From a virus, in the IMG/VR virus record IMGVR_UViG_3300027721_000961, positions 1 through 33,285 of that record: a DNA stretch of 33,285 bases; one strand, written 5' to 3'. Shown in pieces: positions 15,471-23,069 of this stretch. The number at the start of each line of letters is the position of its first letter. The stretch's first letter is position 1. The position numbers and the translations under genes were made by a program. The notes under the pieces are model-generated. The model had not been told where the DNA came from and ran no database searches. It saw only the letters and a list, made by a program, of their open reading frames with translations.

Positions 15471-15836
15471 TTACATAGACCTAAATGAACCCAAATCATC
15501 ACCACCAAACATATAATCAAGCATTTCTCCGGTAAGATTTTCTAAATCTTTTAACTGCACAACAACATCATTTGCTTCTTTATCTATCCTTTTAATGTTG
15601 TCTTTATTACCTGTATTCTTTGCAACTTTTTTTGCCAAATTTATAACATAAATGCAATCACTTTCAATATCTTTTATTTTCTTTTTAATGGTATTTAAAA
15701 TACCATCACCAAGACCTTCATTTATTTCTAAATTAAAATGTTCGGCAATTTCTTTTAATAGTTCGTTATCAACATTATCTTTTTTTAAAGCCTCATCAAT
15801 TTTACTTAAAATGTCCAATTTCTTTCTCCTATCCAA
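15471..15836 (-). CDS. Small helical protein with possible longer propeptide
   Basis: 121 aa, not recognised. It starts MDRRKKLDILSKIDEALKKD, similar in style to the tags but longer. A likely protease site is LEINE40/G41, which would release an 81-residue helical domain (GLGDGILNTIKKKI ... ENLTGEMLDYMFGG). It lies between the acidic/basic pair and the muramidase and overlaps the upstream gene by 8 bases. Assignment to the cargo set is tentative because the site is further in than in most tagged proteins. Confidence 0.65.
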   Translation of the reverse strand: MDRRKKLDILSKIDEALKKDNVDNELLKEIAEHFNLEINEGLGDGILNTIKKKIKDIESDCIYVINLAKKVAKNTGNKDNIKRIDKEANDVVVQLKDLENLTGEMLDYMFGGDDLGSFRSM

Positions 15837-16347
15837 CGAATTGTTTAACTCTTTTGCCTCTCGCTGTTCTATTTTGTTTTGCCATCATTTTCTTTTTTCT
15901 TTGATATTTTTTATATTCTGCTGATCTTCTCCATATTTTTGCTGCTTGTTTTATTTTAACTTTCTTTGTTCTATATTTTTTTTTATTTTCTCTACGAGCT
16001 GCTTTATCTCTCTTTTTTCTAAGTGCAGCCTCATCCATTCCAACAAGTTCATCATCGTCTATTTCTTCCTCATCATCTTCCTCATCATCAAATTGATCCA
16101 TTATTTCCATATACATTTCAAATTGTTCATCATCTAATTTGTCTGGATCAAGTGTCATTAGGAAATCAACCATTGCATTTAGTAATTCAGAATCAGATGT
16201 TATACCTTCTTCATTATCTTCTTCATAATTAGCATCAGAGTCATAATCTACATCTTCTGTATCATCAATATGTTCATCATCTTCATATGTTCCACGATAT
16301 TGAGTTTCATTTAAATATTTTTCAATTCTTTCTATTGCTTTACTCAT
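15829..16347 (-). CDS. Tagged protein with acidic pro-region and basic DNA-binding tail (paralogue A)
   Basis: 172 aa in three parts. The tag is MSKAIERIEKYLNE (cut predicted after E14). A strongly acidic middle (15-106) includes LLNAMVDFLMTLDPDKLDDE. After MDE106/A107, the last 66 residues are extremely basic (about 30 Lys/Arg, three acidic; for example KKKYRTKKVKIKQAAK). M-D-E/A is a plausible gp21-type site, so maturation would strip the acid and free a protamine-like peptide. The next gene upstream has the same plan and a related middle, so they are paralogues. The role as a packaged DNA-condensing peptide, neutralised until cleavage, is inference. Confidence 0.82.
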   Translation of the reverse strand: MSKAIERIEKYLNETQYRGTYEDDEHIDDTEDVDYDSDANYEEDNEEGITSDSELLNAMVDFLMTLDPDKLDDEQFEMYMEIMDQFDDEEDDEEEIDDDELVGMDEAALRKKRDKAARRENKKKYRTKKVKIKQAAKIWRRSAEYKKYQRKKKMMAKQNRTARGKRVKQFVG

Positions 16348-16384
16348 TTTATTTTTTCTCCTAATTTATTATCGGTTATAGTTT

Positions 16385-16813
16385 TTAATTTGTATGGTCA
16401 TCAGTATGATATTTTCTTACTGGTCTACCTGTTGGTGTTTTATTACCTTTCTTTAATCTTTCCTCTGCTCGTTCTCTTTTTCTACCTTCTACCGACTTTT
16501 GAATTTTTTTCTTTTGTTTTTGGACTCTTAGTTTATTTTTATGATAGTATAATCTACCATATGTTTTTTTAGATGCTAATGATTTCTTTGCCATTTTGGC
16601 TTCATCCATATCTGTAACATCAACTTCTAAATTATTTATAATATCAGTTATTGTTTCTAATTGTTCATCTGATAAAATTTCGGGGTCCAGTTCGGTAATA
16701 AAATTTGCCATTTTATTAAAAACTTCTTCATCGGAAATAAATGAAATTTCAGGTGTTGGTTCAAACATTGAAACTTTCATATAATTTTCAAGTTTTTCAA
16801 TTAATGTTTTCAT
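16385..16813 (-). CDS. Tagged protein with acidic pro-region and basic DNA-binding tail (paralogue B)
   Basis: 142 aa. The tag-like start MKTLIEKLENYMKVSMFE is followed by an acidic helical middle, FNKMANFITELDPEILSDE, aligned with paralogue A (LLNAMVDFLMTLDPDKLDDE). The shared junction is DMDE71/A72 and the tail is basic (KTYGRLYYHKNKLRVQKQKK, ending RPVRKYHTDDHTN). A tail of the type R-L-Y-Y-x-K-N-K followed by K-x-x-G-R-K-R is familiar from head regions of other large phages. Cleavage at M-D-E/A would free a basic peptide of about 71 residues. It overlaps the upstream gene by 4 bases. Confidence 0.8.
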   Translation of the reverse strand: MKTLIEKLENYMKVSMFEPTPEISFISDEEVFNKMANFITELDPEILSDEQLETITDIINNLEVDVTDMDEAKMAKKSLASKKTYGRLYYHKNKLRVQKQKKKIQKSVEGRKRERAEERLKKGNKTPTGRPVRKYHTDDHTN

Positions 16814-17172
16814 AATTTACCCATTTTCCTAAAAACTTCTTTGCCTTTTTGTTGAATAAATTTTACATCTTTTGATGTTGGTTTCATTGGCTTCATATAT
16901 TCTAACATATCCAGTAATCCAACTTTAAGTCTACCCATATCACCAGCAGCACTCCAATTTATTTCACCTTCTTTTTTGAAATCTTCTTCATGTTTTTTTA
17001 TTAATGAAATCAACTCTTTTATTGCAGTATCAACTGATTTTTTATTTGAATAATATCTATCAGCAGCTTTTTTATCATTTTCATTAATAACAACTTCATT
17101 TTGTTTATTCTTTTCTTTTAAACCATCTTTAAAAATTCTATCATACTTTTCATTAATACTTTTATATATCAT
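16810..17172 (-). CDS. Tagged helical internal protein
   Basis: 120 aa, family unknown. The start MIYKSINE is a short form of the tag (cut after E8). A second site, VVINE31/N32, lies before a lysine-rich helical body (KKAADRYYSNKKSVDTAIKE, then KVGLLDMLEYMKPMKP and a basic end). Two possible sites would allow stepwise trimming. The gene overlaps both neighbours by 4 bases. A structural or DNA-associated internal head protein is likely, with no enzymatic motif visible. Confidence 0.72.
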   Translation of the reverse strand: MIYKSINEKYDRIFKDGLKEKNKQNEVVINENDKKAADRYYSNKKSVDTAIKELISLIKKHEEDFKKEGEINWSAAGDMGRLKVGLLDMLEYMKPMKPTSKDVKFIQQKGKEVFRKMGKL

Positions 17173-17360
17173 ATTATACCACCATTAATCATCGCTTTTA
17201 TTTTACATCTATTTTCTTCATCCATTTCCAATAGCATTTTTATCTTTTCAGAATCAGAAGATGTTTTGTAGGTTTCAAGAATGCTATCAAAAGAAACCTT
17301 TTTATCTTTTTCGGTTTTTTGTATGTATCTTACATATCTATCAAGTTTATTTAATAACAT
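17169..17360 (-). CDS. Small protein, probable internal head protein
   Basis: 63 aa, not recognised. The first residues, MLLNKLDRYVRYIQKTE, look like the shared tag (hydrophobic/basic start, Y-x-x-Y, ending in E). A better protease site is SILE29/T30. The remaining ~34 residues are an acidic/basic helix ending KAMINGGII. It overlaps the downstream gene by ATGA-type junction and follows the membrane-protein gene by 4 bases. Confidence 0.62.
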   Translation of the reverse strand: MLLNKLDRYVRYIQKTEKDKKVSFDSILETYKTSSDSEKIKMLLEMDEENRCKIKAMINGGII

Positions 17361-17364
17361 ATAA

Positions 17365-17874
17365 TTACCTTTTTAAATGTGGTCTTTCTTTAAAATATTG
17401 TTCGGGGTTTTCTTTTTTCCATTTATAAAATGATTTAACAAATTTGCCTGAAACTAAGAGAATCCAAAATAAAGCATATACACCGAACTTCGTCCAATTA
17501 ACATTTTGGTCTGGTTCTAATAATTTACCTATTTCAATCCAGGCAGTCAATGCGGGATAAAATGCGAGTGTTGGAAATCCTTCAGTTTTTAATAGTTCCC
17601 AATAATGAGCCCAACCTTCATTTATATCTTTACTCTCTTTTATAGTTTTAATTTTTGAGATTTCACTAAAAGATTTAAAAGTTGTTCCTAATTTGCTATT
17701 TATAATTTTTAGAACTTCATCTTCCTTACTTATTAGAGAAGTTGATATTTTTAACCACGCATTTCTAAAAATATCTTCAATAGAATTTGTTGACTTTGTT
17801 TTTAACTTATCCAACATATTTTTTATTATGTTTTCATTTAAAGGTACATCTATCATATAATTTTTTAAACGCAT
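17365..17874 (-). CDS. Tagged two-helix membrane protein
   Basis: 169 aa, first gene of the minus-strand operon. The start MRLKNYMIDVPLNE fits the tag (cut after E14), and a second site, DINE86/G87, follows a helical, charged region. The remaining 83 residues hold two hydrophobic segments (about 100-118, TLAFYPALTAWIEIGKLL; and 129-146, KFGVYALFWILLVSGKFV) separated by a short polar loop, with a basic tail. A packaged protein whose mature part inserts in membranes could act during DNA entry. A holin is an alternative, since a muramidase lies downstream, but the tag argues against an ordinary one. The start has GGAG nearby. Confidence 0.7.
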   Translation of the reverse strand: MRLKNYMIDVPLNENIIKNMLDKLKTKSTNSIEDIFRNAWLKISTSLISKEDEVLKIINSKLGTTFKSFSEISKIKTIKESKDINEGWAHYWELLKTEGFPTLAFYPALTAWIEIGKLLEPDQNVNWTKFGVYALFWILLVSGKFVKSFYKWKKENPEQYFKERPHLKR

Positions 17875-17909
17875 ATGATTATACTCTCCTATTATGACAT
17901 TATATTGAT

Positions 17910-17933
17910 TATTTATATTTATTTATATAAATA
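17910..17933. promoter_or_regulatory. Divergent late-promoter-like boxes (TATAAATA on both strands)
   Basis: The 96-base gap between divergent genes holds two minus-strand TATAAATA boxes (17917-17910 and 17927-17920) and one plus-strand box (17926-17933), 36-46 and 37 bases from the respective starts. T4 late promoters consist mainly of this box. Clustering in the only divergent gap of the window makes promoter function plausible. No TTTACA/TATAAT pair with 17-base spacing is present here. Confidence 0.6.
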
Positions 17934-17970
17934 ATAACATAAATAAATAAAACATACAGGAGCGGTATTA

Positions 17971-18699
17971 ATGAGATTTAATAATTATATAAATGAGTTG
18001 TCATCAAATTATGGTAAAGGTATAACCTTTATTGATATAGATGAAACCATTTTTCGTACCTTCGCTTTGATATATGTATTAGATAAAAATACCAAAGAAA
18101 TTATAAATAAATTAACTAATCAAGAGTTCAATACTTATAAATTAAAAGATAATGAAGAATTTGATTTTCATGAATTTAGAAGTGCCGACCTGTTCAATAA
18201 AACTTCCTTACCCATTGATTCAACAATAAAAAGAATAAAAAGAATGTTCACTAATATTGATCATAGAGGATCAAAGGTAGTTTTATTAACTGCGAGAACT
18301 GACTTTGATAATAAGGATAAGTTCTTAGATACATTTAAAAAATATGGAATACCAATTGATAGTATATATGTTGAAAGAGTTGGTAATTTTCTAACAAGAC
18401 CTGAAATTTATAAAAGAATTATAAAAATGCAAGGTATGCCAACTAATACAGCTGAACAAAAAGAAAAGGTTATATTAGATTATTTAATGACAGGTGAATA
18501 TCGTCGCGTTAGATTGATAGATGATGATATGAGAAATATAAAAAATTTTGTAAAATTTGGTTCTTCTTTTGAAAAAAAGAATCCAGAAATTATTAAAAAG
18601 ATAAAAGAAATACACAATATACCAGAAGATGAAAAGTTTCCAGTTATTCAATTTTTTGGTTTATTGGTTCAAGAAAACGGTAGTTTAAAATCAGTATAA
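17971..18699 (+). CDS. Tagged HAD-family phosphatase (predicted virion cargo)
   Basis: 242 aa. The start MRFNNYINE is the clearest tag (cut after E9), preceded by AGGAG. HAD motifs follow: TFIDIDETIF (D22, D24), KVVLLTARTDF (T107), and RLIDDDMRNI (D184-D186). The cap region between motifs I and II is about 80 residues. The order and R-L-I-D-D-D ending resemble phage and polynucleotide-kinase-type HAD phosphatases, which act on nucleotides or nucleic-acid ends, but the substrate cannot be fixed. It is the first plus-strand gene, next to a likely late promoter. Being tagged while the other HAD gene (3011-3511) is not suggests that this one is delivered with the DNA. Confidence 0.85.
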   Translation: MRFNNYINELSSNYGKGITFIDIDETIFRTFALIYVLDKNTKEIINKLTNQEFNTYKLKDNEEFDFHEFRSADLFNKTSLPIDSTIKRIKRMFTNIDHRGSKVVLLTARTDFDNKDKFLDTFKKYGIPIDSIYVERVGNFLTRPEIYKRIIKMQGMPTNTAEQKEKVILDYLMTGEYRRVRLIDDDMRNIKNFVKFGSSFEKKNPEIIKKIKEIHNIPEDEKFPVIQFFGLLVQENGSLKSV

Positions 18700-18721
18700 T
18701 TATAAAAAGTGAGGAATTACT

Positions 18722-19930
18722 TTGTTGGATAAAATTAGGGTATTATTAATAGAAGATGATGAGATAAGTATTGTTGTTACCAAAGAACTATTGGAAAGAG
18801 CACCGGAAAATTTTATAATAGATACAGCCAAAACACTAAAGGAAGGTATTGATAAATTAAAAAAGTGTTTGACTGATAACTTATATGATATTGTATTATT
18901 GGATTTAATATTACCAAATGGTGAAGGATTAAAGGTATTTAAACAGGTAAAGGATGTTTGTACTCTTATTCCTATAATTATTGTATCTGGATTTGAAGAT
19001 AAGGCAATTGAATGTATGCGATATGGTGCACAAGATTATCTTCTTAAACCTTATTTAAATTCCAAGATATTATCAAAAGCTATTATATATTCAATAGAAA
19101 GATTTAATTCTGATAAAAAATATAAACGATTGGTTGAAAGTACACATGCATCAATATATGAGATTGATATAAAGAAAGGTGTTTTTTCTTTTGTTAATGA
19201 TGTATTTTGCGAAGAAATGGGTGTTTTTAACCAAGAGTTTGTAGGTAAAAAAATAGAAAGTATTTTTACAAAACATTCTTATGAGTTATTAAAAAGTAGA
19301 TTGGATAGTGTTAGAAATGGACGAGATATTTCATCAATTGTTGAATATGAATTTATTACAAAATGTGGAAATAGAAAATGGTTTTTAGTTACTTCTGAAT
19401 ATATTAAACGCAATGGTGAAGTTGTAAAATTAAATTCTATAGCAATAAATGTAACAGAAAAGAAAGAACAAGAAAAACGAATAAGTAGTATTTTAAAAAC
19501 TGCTCCTGTTATTATCGGTTATTTAAAAGATGGTAGAGTTATTCATGATATTAATGATAGAGCTTGTGATGTTTTGGGTTATAGAAAAGATGAGTTGATT
19601 GGTAATAATATAAGAATGCTTTATATTGACAATGAAGAATATGAAAGAGTTGGTCGTATAAAATATGAAGAAATAGAAAAATATGGTATAGGTACCATAG
19701 AGACACAATGGAAATGTAAAAATGGTGAATTGATTGATGTTCTTTTAAGTACTACCTGTATTGATAGAAAGAATATATCTTTAGGTTCAACATTTTCAGC
19801 ACTTGATATAACTGAAAAGAAAAAGCATGAAAAAGAATTAGAGGAAATTCTTAATAGGAAAATTGATCAATGGAAAAATGAAGTATTACAAAATGATATT
19901 GATAAGTTGATTAATATCACCAAGGACTAA
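18722..19930 (+). CDS. Response-regulator receiver with two PAS domains
   Basis: 402 aa, start TTG with GAGG upstream. Residues 1-125 are a canonical receiver: acidic pair D12/D13, phosphoacceptor D61 (DIVLLDLILPNGEG), S89 (IIIVSGFED) and K109 (DYLLKPY). Two PAS/PAC units follow, about 130-245 (ending INVTEKKEQEKR) and 250-370 (DGRVIHDINDRACDVLGYRK, ending LDITEKKKHEK), then a short coiled coil. There is no kinase, GGDEF, EAL, HD-GYP or DNA-binding output. Such proteins normally pass phosphoryl or ligand signals inside two-component networks. In a phage it may read or titrate a host signalling phosphorelay. It sits 22 bases after the HAD gene and 7 bases before a membrane protein gene. No capsid tag is present. 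Probably acquired from a bacterium. Confidence 0.92.
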   Translation: MLDKIRVLLIEDDEISIVVTKELLERAPENFIIDTAKTLKEGIDKLKKCLTDNLYDIVLLDLILPNGEGLKVFKQVKDVCTLIPIIIVSGFEDKAIECMRYGAQDYLLKPYLNSKILSKAIIYSIERFNSDKKYKRLVESTHASIYEIDIKKGVFSFVNDVFCEEMGVFNQEFVGKKIESIFTKHSYELLKSRLDSVRNGRDISSIVEYEFITKCGNRKWFLVTSEYIKRNGEVVKLNSIAINVTEKKEQEKRISSILKTAPVIIGYLKDGRVIHDINDRACDVLGYRKDELIGNNIRMLYIDNEEYERVGRIKYEEIEKYGIGTIETQWKCKNGELIDVLLSTTCIDRKNISLGSTFSALDITEKKKHEKELEEILNRKIDQWKNEVLQNDIDKLINITKD

Positions 19931-19937
19931 ATATATA

Positions 19938-20447
19938 ATGGCCACTGACCCAAATAGAATAACAACTGACCTGGTAGTAAAATTGTTTGATACATTAAAG
20001 GACTCTCATAAACATTTGGAAGATTTAATTGAAAAACAAACAATCTCTATTAATTATTTAACATCTTCAATAAAAGATGGTGTTAAAACCGAAGAAATAA
20101 AAAAGATAGTTGAAACACATGGTACAACTGCAATTTCAACTCTGAATGAAATAGATACCTGCACAGAAACAATAAAAGGTAAATCAACAGATATTTTGGA
20201 TGTAATTAATATGCTACATAAAAAAATTACAGTTATGATAGTTATTATATGTACGGCATTTTCTTTAATGACAATATCTTATATTTTTGTTTCAAATTCA
20301 ATGGATAAAATGGTATATGAAAAAATAACCAAGGCAATAGAAGTTCAAGTACCAAAAACAATAAATGATAGAAGTGTTAATGATATATTTAAAGAGTTGG
20401 AATCAATAAGAAAGGAGATAAACAAATTTCATGGGGAAAATAGATAA
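19938..20447 (+). CDS. Single-pass membrane protein with coiled coils
   Basis: 169 aa. Residues 1-95 are a soluble, helical, probably coiled-coil region. Residues ~98-118 (TVMIVIICTAFSLMTISYIF) are one transmembrane helix, and ~50 residues follow with another helix (IFKELESIRKEINKFHG). No enzyme domain is visible. It lies 7 bases after the receiver-PAS-PAS gene, so the two may form a membrane-tethered signalling pair, or this may be a lysis-regulation protein (a spanin or antiholin is less likely given the long N-terminal coil). Function unknown. Confidence 0.75.
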   Translation: MATDPNRITTDLVVKLFDTLKDSHKHLEDLIEKQTISINYLTSSIKDGVKTEEIKKIVETHGTTAISTLNEIDTCTETIKGKSTDILDVINMLHKKITVMIVIICTAFSLMTISYIFVSNSMDKMVYEKITKAIEVQVPKTINDRSVNDIFKELESIRKEINKFHGENR

Positions 20448-20595
20448 GTTGATAGAAAAGATAGATAAATTGATAGTTGATGATGCAACAGTCACAGGTG
20501 ATGTTGAAGATAATACCGCTGCTGTGGATGGAAAATGTCCTGAAGGTTATAAGTGGTGTGAAAAAGACCAAGTTTGTAAAAAAATAAAAGAATAG
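20431..20595 (+). CDS. 54-aa protein with C-terminal Cys motif
   Basis: ATG at 20431, inside the 3' end of the previous gene (17-base overlap). An AAAGGAG site lies 13 bases upstream, rather far. The N-terminal half, MGKIDKLIEKIDKLIVDD, is an amphipathic helix. The C-terminal half, GKCPEGYKWCEKDQVCKKIK, is a three-Cys motif of the C-P-x-G-Y type found at the ends of several phage proteins. No function assigned. Confidence 0.6.
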   Translation: MGKIDKLIEKIDKLIVDDATVTGDVEDNTAAVDGKCPEGYKWCEKDQVCKKIKE

Positions 20596-20597
20596 TA

Positions 20598-20626
20598 TTT
20601 ACATTTTGATTGTATTATATTATATA
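20598..20626 (+). promoter_or_regulatory. Possible plus-strand promoter before the 115-aa gene
   Basis: TTTACA (20598-20603), 17 bases, TATATA (20621-20626). The -35 and spacing match the three minus-strand promoters, but the -10 is weaker. It lies in the 66-base gap before the GTG start at 20662 and overlaps a long AT tract. Confidence 0.5.
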
Positions 20627-20661
20627 TAAAAATAAATAATATGTAAAAAGGAGTAATGACT

Positions 20662-21009
20662 GTGAGTGAATCATTTAGAGAATCAATCAAAAAATTTAAT
20701 GAGATAACAGGTGAGAATATTACCGAAGAAGATGTTTTTAGATTAGAAAAAATAAAAAATGACAAAGTTGAAGTTGAGGTTATAACTGCAAGTGAAGGTG
20801 AGCTTGAACAGTTAAAATTCAAAGTGGATAGAATTATAAAAGATTTTTCAGAATTTTATGCACCAAAAGGTAGAAGTTTAAAGGCAACTTTTCATATTAT
20901 AAAAGATGATAAAAAAGATACATATGGTGAGAAGGTTGTATTTGGTGATAAAATTGAAATTATTTTAAATATTGATACCGGCAAAGGTTTAAGTATAGAG
21001 GATGAATAA
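20662..21009 (+). CDS. Hypothetical alpha/beta protein, 115 aa
   Basis: Not recognised. GTG at 20662 is preferred to the ATG at 20656, because AAGGAG is 8 bases from the GTG but only 2 from the ATG. The N-terminal part is helical and acidic (SESFRESIKKFNEITGENIT). Strands and helix follow (VEVEVITASEGELEQLKFKV), then a beta-rich C-terminus (KATFHIIKDDKKD, GDKIEIILNID). The stop overlaps the next ATG region (TAATGG). A regulatory or binding role is possible, but no motif supports one. Confidence 0.7.
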   Translation: MSESFRESIKKFNEITGENITEEDVFRLEKIKNDKVEVEVITASEGELEQLKFKVDRIIKDFSEFYAPKGRSLKATFHIIKDDKKDTYGEKVVFGDKIEIILNIDTGKGLSIEDE

Positions 21010-21431
21010 TGGAATGTGGTGAATGTACATTGTGTTGTAAGTTGTTAAAAATAGACGAAACAAATAGCAAAGTAAATGAATATTGTTGTTATTGTAATCC
21101 TAATTTTGGTTGTACTATATATGATAAAAGACCAGAATCTTGTAGAATATTTGAATGTTGTTGGAAACAAATGAAAAACGCCGGAGAAGATTTAAGACCG
21201 GATAAATGTGGTGTTTTATTTGAGAAATGGTCAGATAATGTTATTGTAGGTGCAACTGATGAAATGTTATCAAATTTAGTTTTAGGTCAGATTGATTATT
21301 TTAGAAGTGAAAATATTTCTGTTTTAATAATGGATCATAATAAAAAATCAATAACATATTTTTTAGCGGATGGACATACTAAAGAATATGTAAGGAAAGA
21401 GATAAATGACAGCCCCAAGTTACACAAGTGA
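21009..21431 (+). CDS. YkgJ/UPF0153-type Cys-cluster metalloprotein
   Basis: 140 aa. It begins with C-x-x-C-x-x-C-C (MECGECTLCCKLL; C3, C6, C9, C10). EYCCYCNPNFGCTIYDKRPE follows, then SCRIFECCW, the pattern of the YkgJ family of zinc/iron-chelating proteins (usually 8 or more conserved Cys). Cellular members are poorly characterised; some accompany flagellar lysine methylation or tRNA-related genes. The C-terminal half, VIVGATDEMLSNLVLGQIDY onward, is an alpha/beta extension. Phage copies are found near structural genes, possibly modifying virion proteins. It overlaps the next gene by 26 bases. Confidence 0.85.
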   Translation: MECGECTLCCKLLKIDETNSKVNEYCCYCNPNFGCTIYDKRPESCRIFECCWKQMKNAGEDLRPDKCGVLFEKWSDNVIVGATDEMLSNLVLGQIDYFRSENISVLIMDHNKKSITYFLADGHTKEYVRKEINDSPKLHK

Positions 21432-23019
21432 TTTAACAAATATAGCAACTGGTGATGAGTCATCGGGATGGGTAGAGTTTACAGGTGGTGGATATGGTGG
21501 TCAAGATTCACCGGCATATCAAGATGCTGAGTATCCATATATTCAGGGAAGTTACGCTGTTACTCAAAGTACTCCTAAAAATACAACTATAGGCTCCTTA
21601 GCTTATCCTACTGGTGCTATTACATGGTATAGTGGTTATGCGTTTTTTGTATGGCAAAACTTTTCATCTCCATTTGCCATGGGAACATATGCACAAGGTG
21701 GAATGCGACTTTGTTGTGGTTCCAGTCAAAATGATTTTTATTCATATTATGTTGGTGGTAGTGATAAATCTCCTATGCCTTATGGTGGTTGGCAATGTCA
21801 TGTGGTAGAACCAACTTTTACACCATCAACTTTAGCAAGTGAAACTGTGGGAACACCGAATGGTTATACCTGGGCTTATGTAGGAGCAGCAGTTTATGTA
21901 TTAACTGGTCCAGGTAAAGGTGAACCTCATCAAGTAGATGCAATTAGATATGGTAGAGGTAGAGCAAAATTTGAATATGGTGATGAGGCAAATGGTTATT
22001 GTACGATTGCAGGTTTTGCTGCTGTAAATGATAACCAGACTAACAGATGGGGTTTAATACAAGCTGTAGCTGGTGGTTACTTATTTAAAGGTGAAATGTA
22101 TTTGGGTAATTCAACAAATGCTGTTGATTTTCGTGACTCAGATAGAACTATATTTATACAATGGACACCAAGAGTAACAGCAACTTGGAATCTTATTTCT
22201 GTTAATAATGCGAGTTCTTATGTTTCAATGACAGGTTTTCAGTTTATTGTTCTTGATACAACAACTGGATCCAGAGGAAGTTTTTATGTTTATGATAGTG
22301 CGGAAGCATATCTTGAAAGTTGTGTATTCAATGATATGTATGTTTTTGGTTTTTCAGTAAATACATCTGTAATAGATTGTACATTTAATAGATGTAATTC
22401 AATTACACAATCTTCTGCAACATTTGATGGATGTTTAATATCAAGATTGGTAAACTCTGGTGGAGTATCAGTAAATAATATGGAACTTATATCAAATTGT
22501 GATTTTGTTAGTGATGGAACTGGTCATGCAATGACATTAACAAGTGCTCACGCTAGTAATGAATATACATTTACTGGTAATACATTTACTGGTTATGCCT
22601 CTGTAAGTGGTTCATCGGGTGATGAAGCAATATATAATAACTCAGGTGGTCATGTTACAATTTATATAGATAATGGAGATATGCCATCAATAAGAAATGG
22701 CACAGGTGCAAGTACAACACTTATAAATGCTGTTGTATTAACTTTAACAGGTATGGTTTCAGGAAGTGAAGTTAGAATATATTTACACGGAACAACAACT
22801 GAATTGACAGGCATAGACCTTGTTGATACGCTTGATGATACTGGTATTACATATAAATTTTCTTATTCATATAACTATGCAGAGGATACTTATGTTGATA
22901 TAGTAGTTCATAATGTTGATTATATATATTACAGAATTGATAATTTATTATTATCACCTTCAAATACAAGTATTCCTATTGACCAACAATTTGATAGAAA
23001 TTATAGGAATCCAACATAA
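21406..23019 (+). CDS. Large virion protein with beta-helix region (tail/adhesin type)
   Basis: 537 aa. Rich in Gly, Ser, Thr and Tyr with little helix, typical of a virion adhesin. Residues ~280-430 show short strand/turn repeats (ESCVFNDMYVFGFSVNTSVI, IDCTFNRCN, FDGCLISRL, ISNCDFVSDG), suggesting a right-handed parallel beta-helix. A compact beta domain follows (~440-500, VSGSEVRIYLHGTTTELTG). The C-terminus ends FDRNYRNPT, nearly the same as the next large gene (LERNYSNPA). Start ATG at 21406 with AAGGAAAGAG upstream, inside the previous gene. The role is probably tail spike, head fibre or baseplate component. Confidence 0.8.
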   Translation: MTAPSYTSDLTNIATGDESSGWVEFTGGGYGGQDSPAYQDAEYPYIQGSYAVTQSTPKNTTIGSLAYPTGAITWYSGYAFFVWQNFSSPFAMGTYAQGGMRLCCGSSQNDFYSYYVGGSDKSPMPYGGWQCHVVEPTFTPSTLASETVGTPNGYTWAYVGAAVYVLTGPGKGEPHQVDAIRYGRGRAKFEYGDEANGYCTIAGFAAVNDNQTNRWGLIQAVAGGYLFKGEMYLGNSTNAVDFRDSDRTIFIQWTPRVTATWNLISVNNASSYVSMTGFQFIVLDTTTGSRGSFYVYDSAEAYLESCVFNDMYVFGFSVNTSVIDCTFNRCNSITQSSATFDGCLISRLVNSGGVSVNNMELISNCDFVSDGTGHAMTLTSAHASNEYTFTGNTFTGYASVSGSSGDEAIYNNSGGHVTIYIDNGDMPSIRNGTGASTTLINAVVLTLTGMVSGSEVRIYLHGTTTELTGIDLVDTLDDTGITYKFSYSYNYAEDTYVDIVVHNVDYIYYRIDNLLLSPSNTSIPIDQQFDRNYRNPT

Positions 23020-23044
23020 AGAAATATAGGTTTAAAATTAAAGA

Positions 23045-23052
23045 TATAAATA
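23045..23052 (+). promoter_or_regulatory. Candidate late promoter box (TATAAATA)
   Basis: Plus-strand TATAAATA in the 175-base gap between two large virion genes, 142 bases before the next main start and 17 bases before a possible 37-codon frame. Support is position only. Confidence 0.35.
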
Positions 23053-23069
23053 TAGATAAAGGTGTTATT

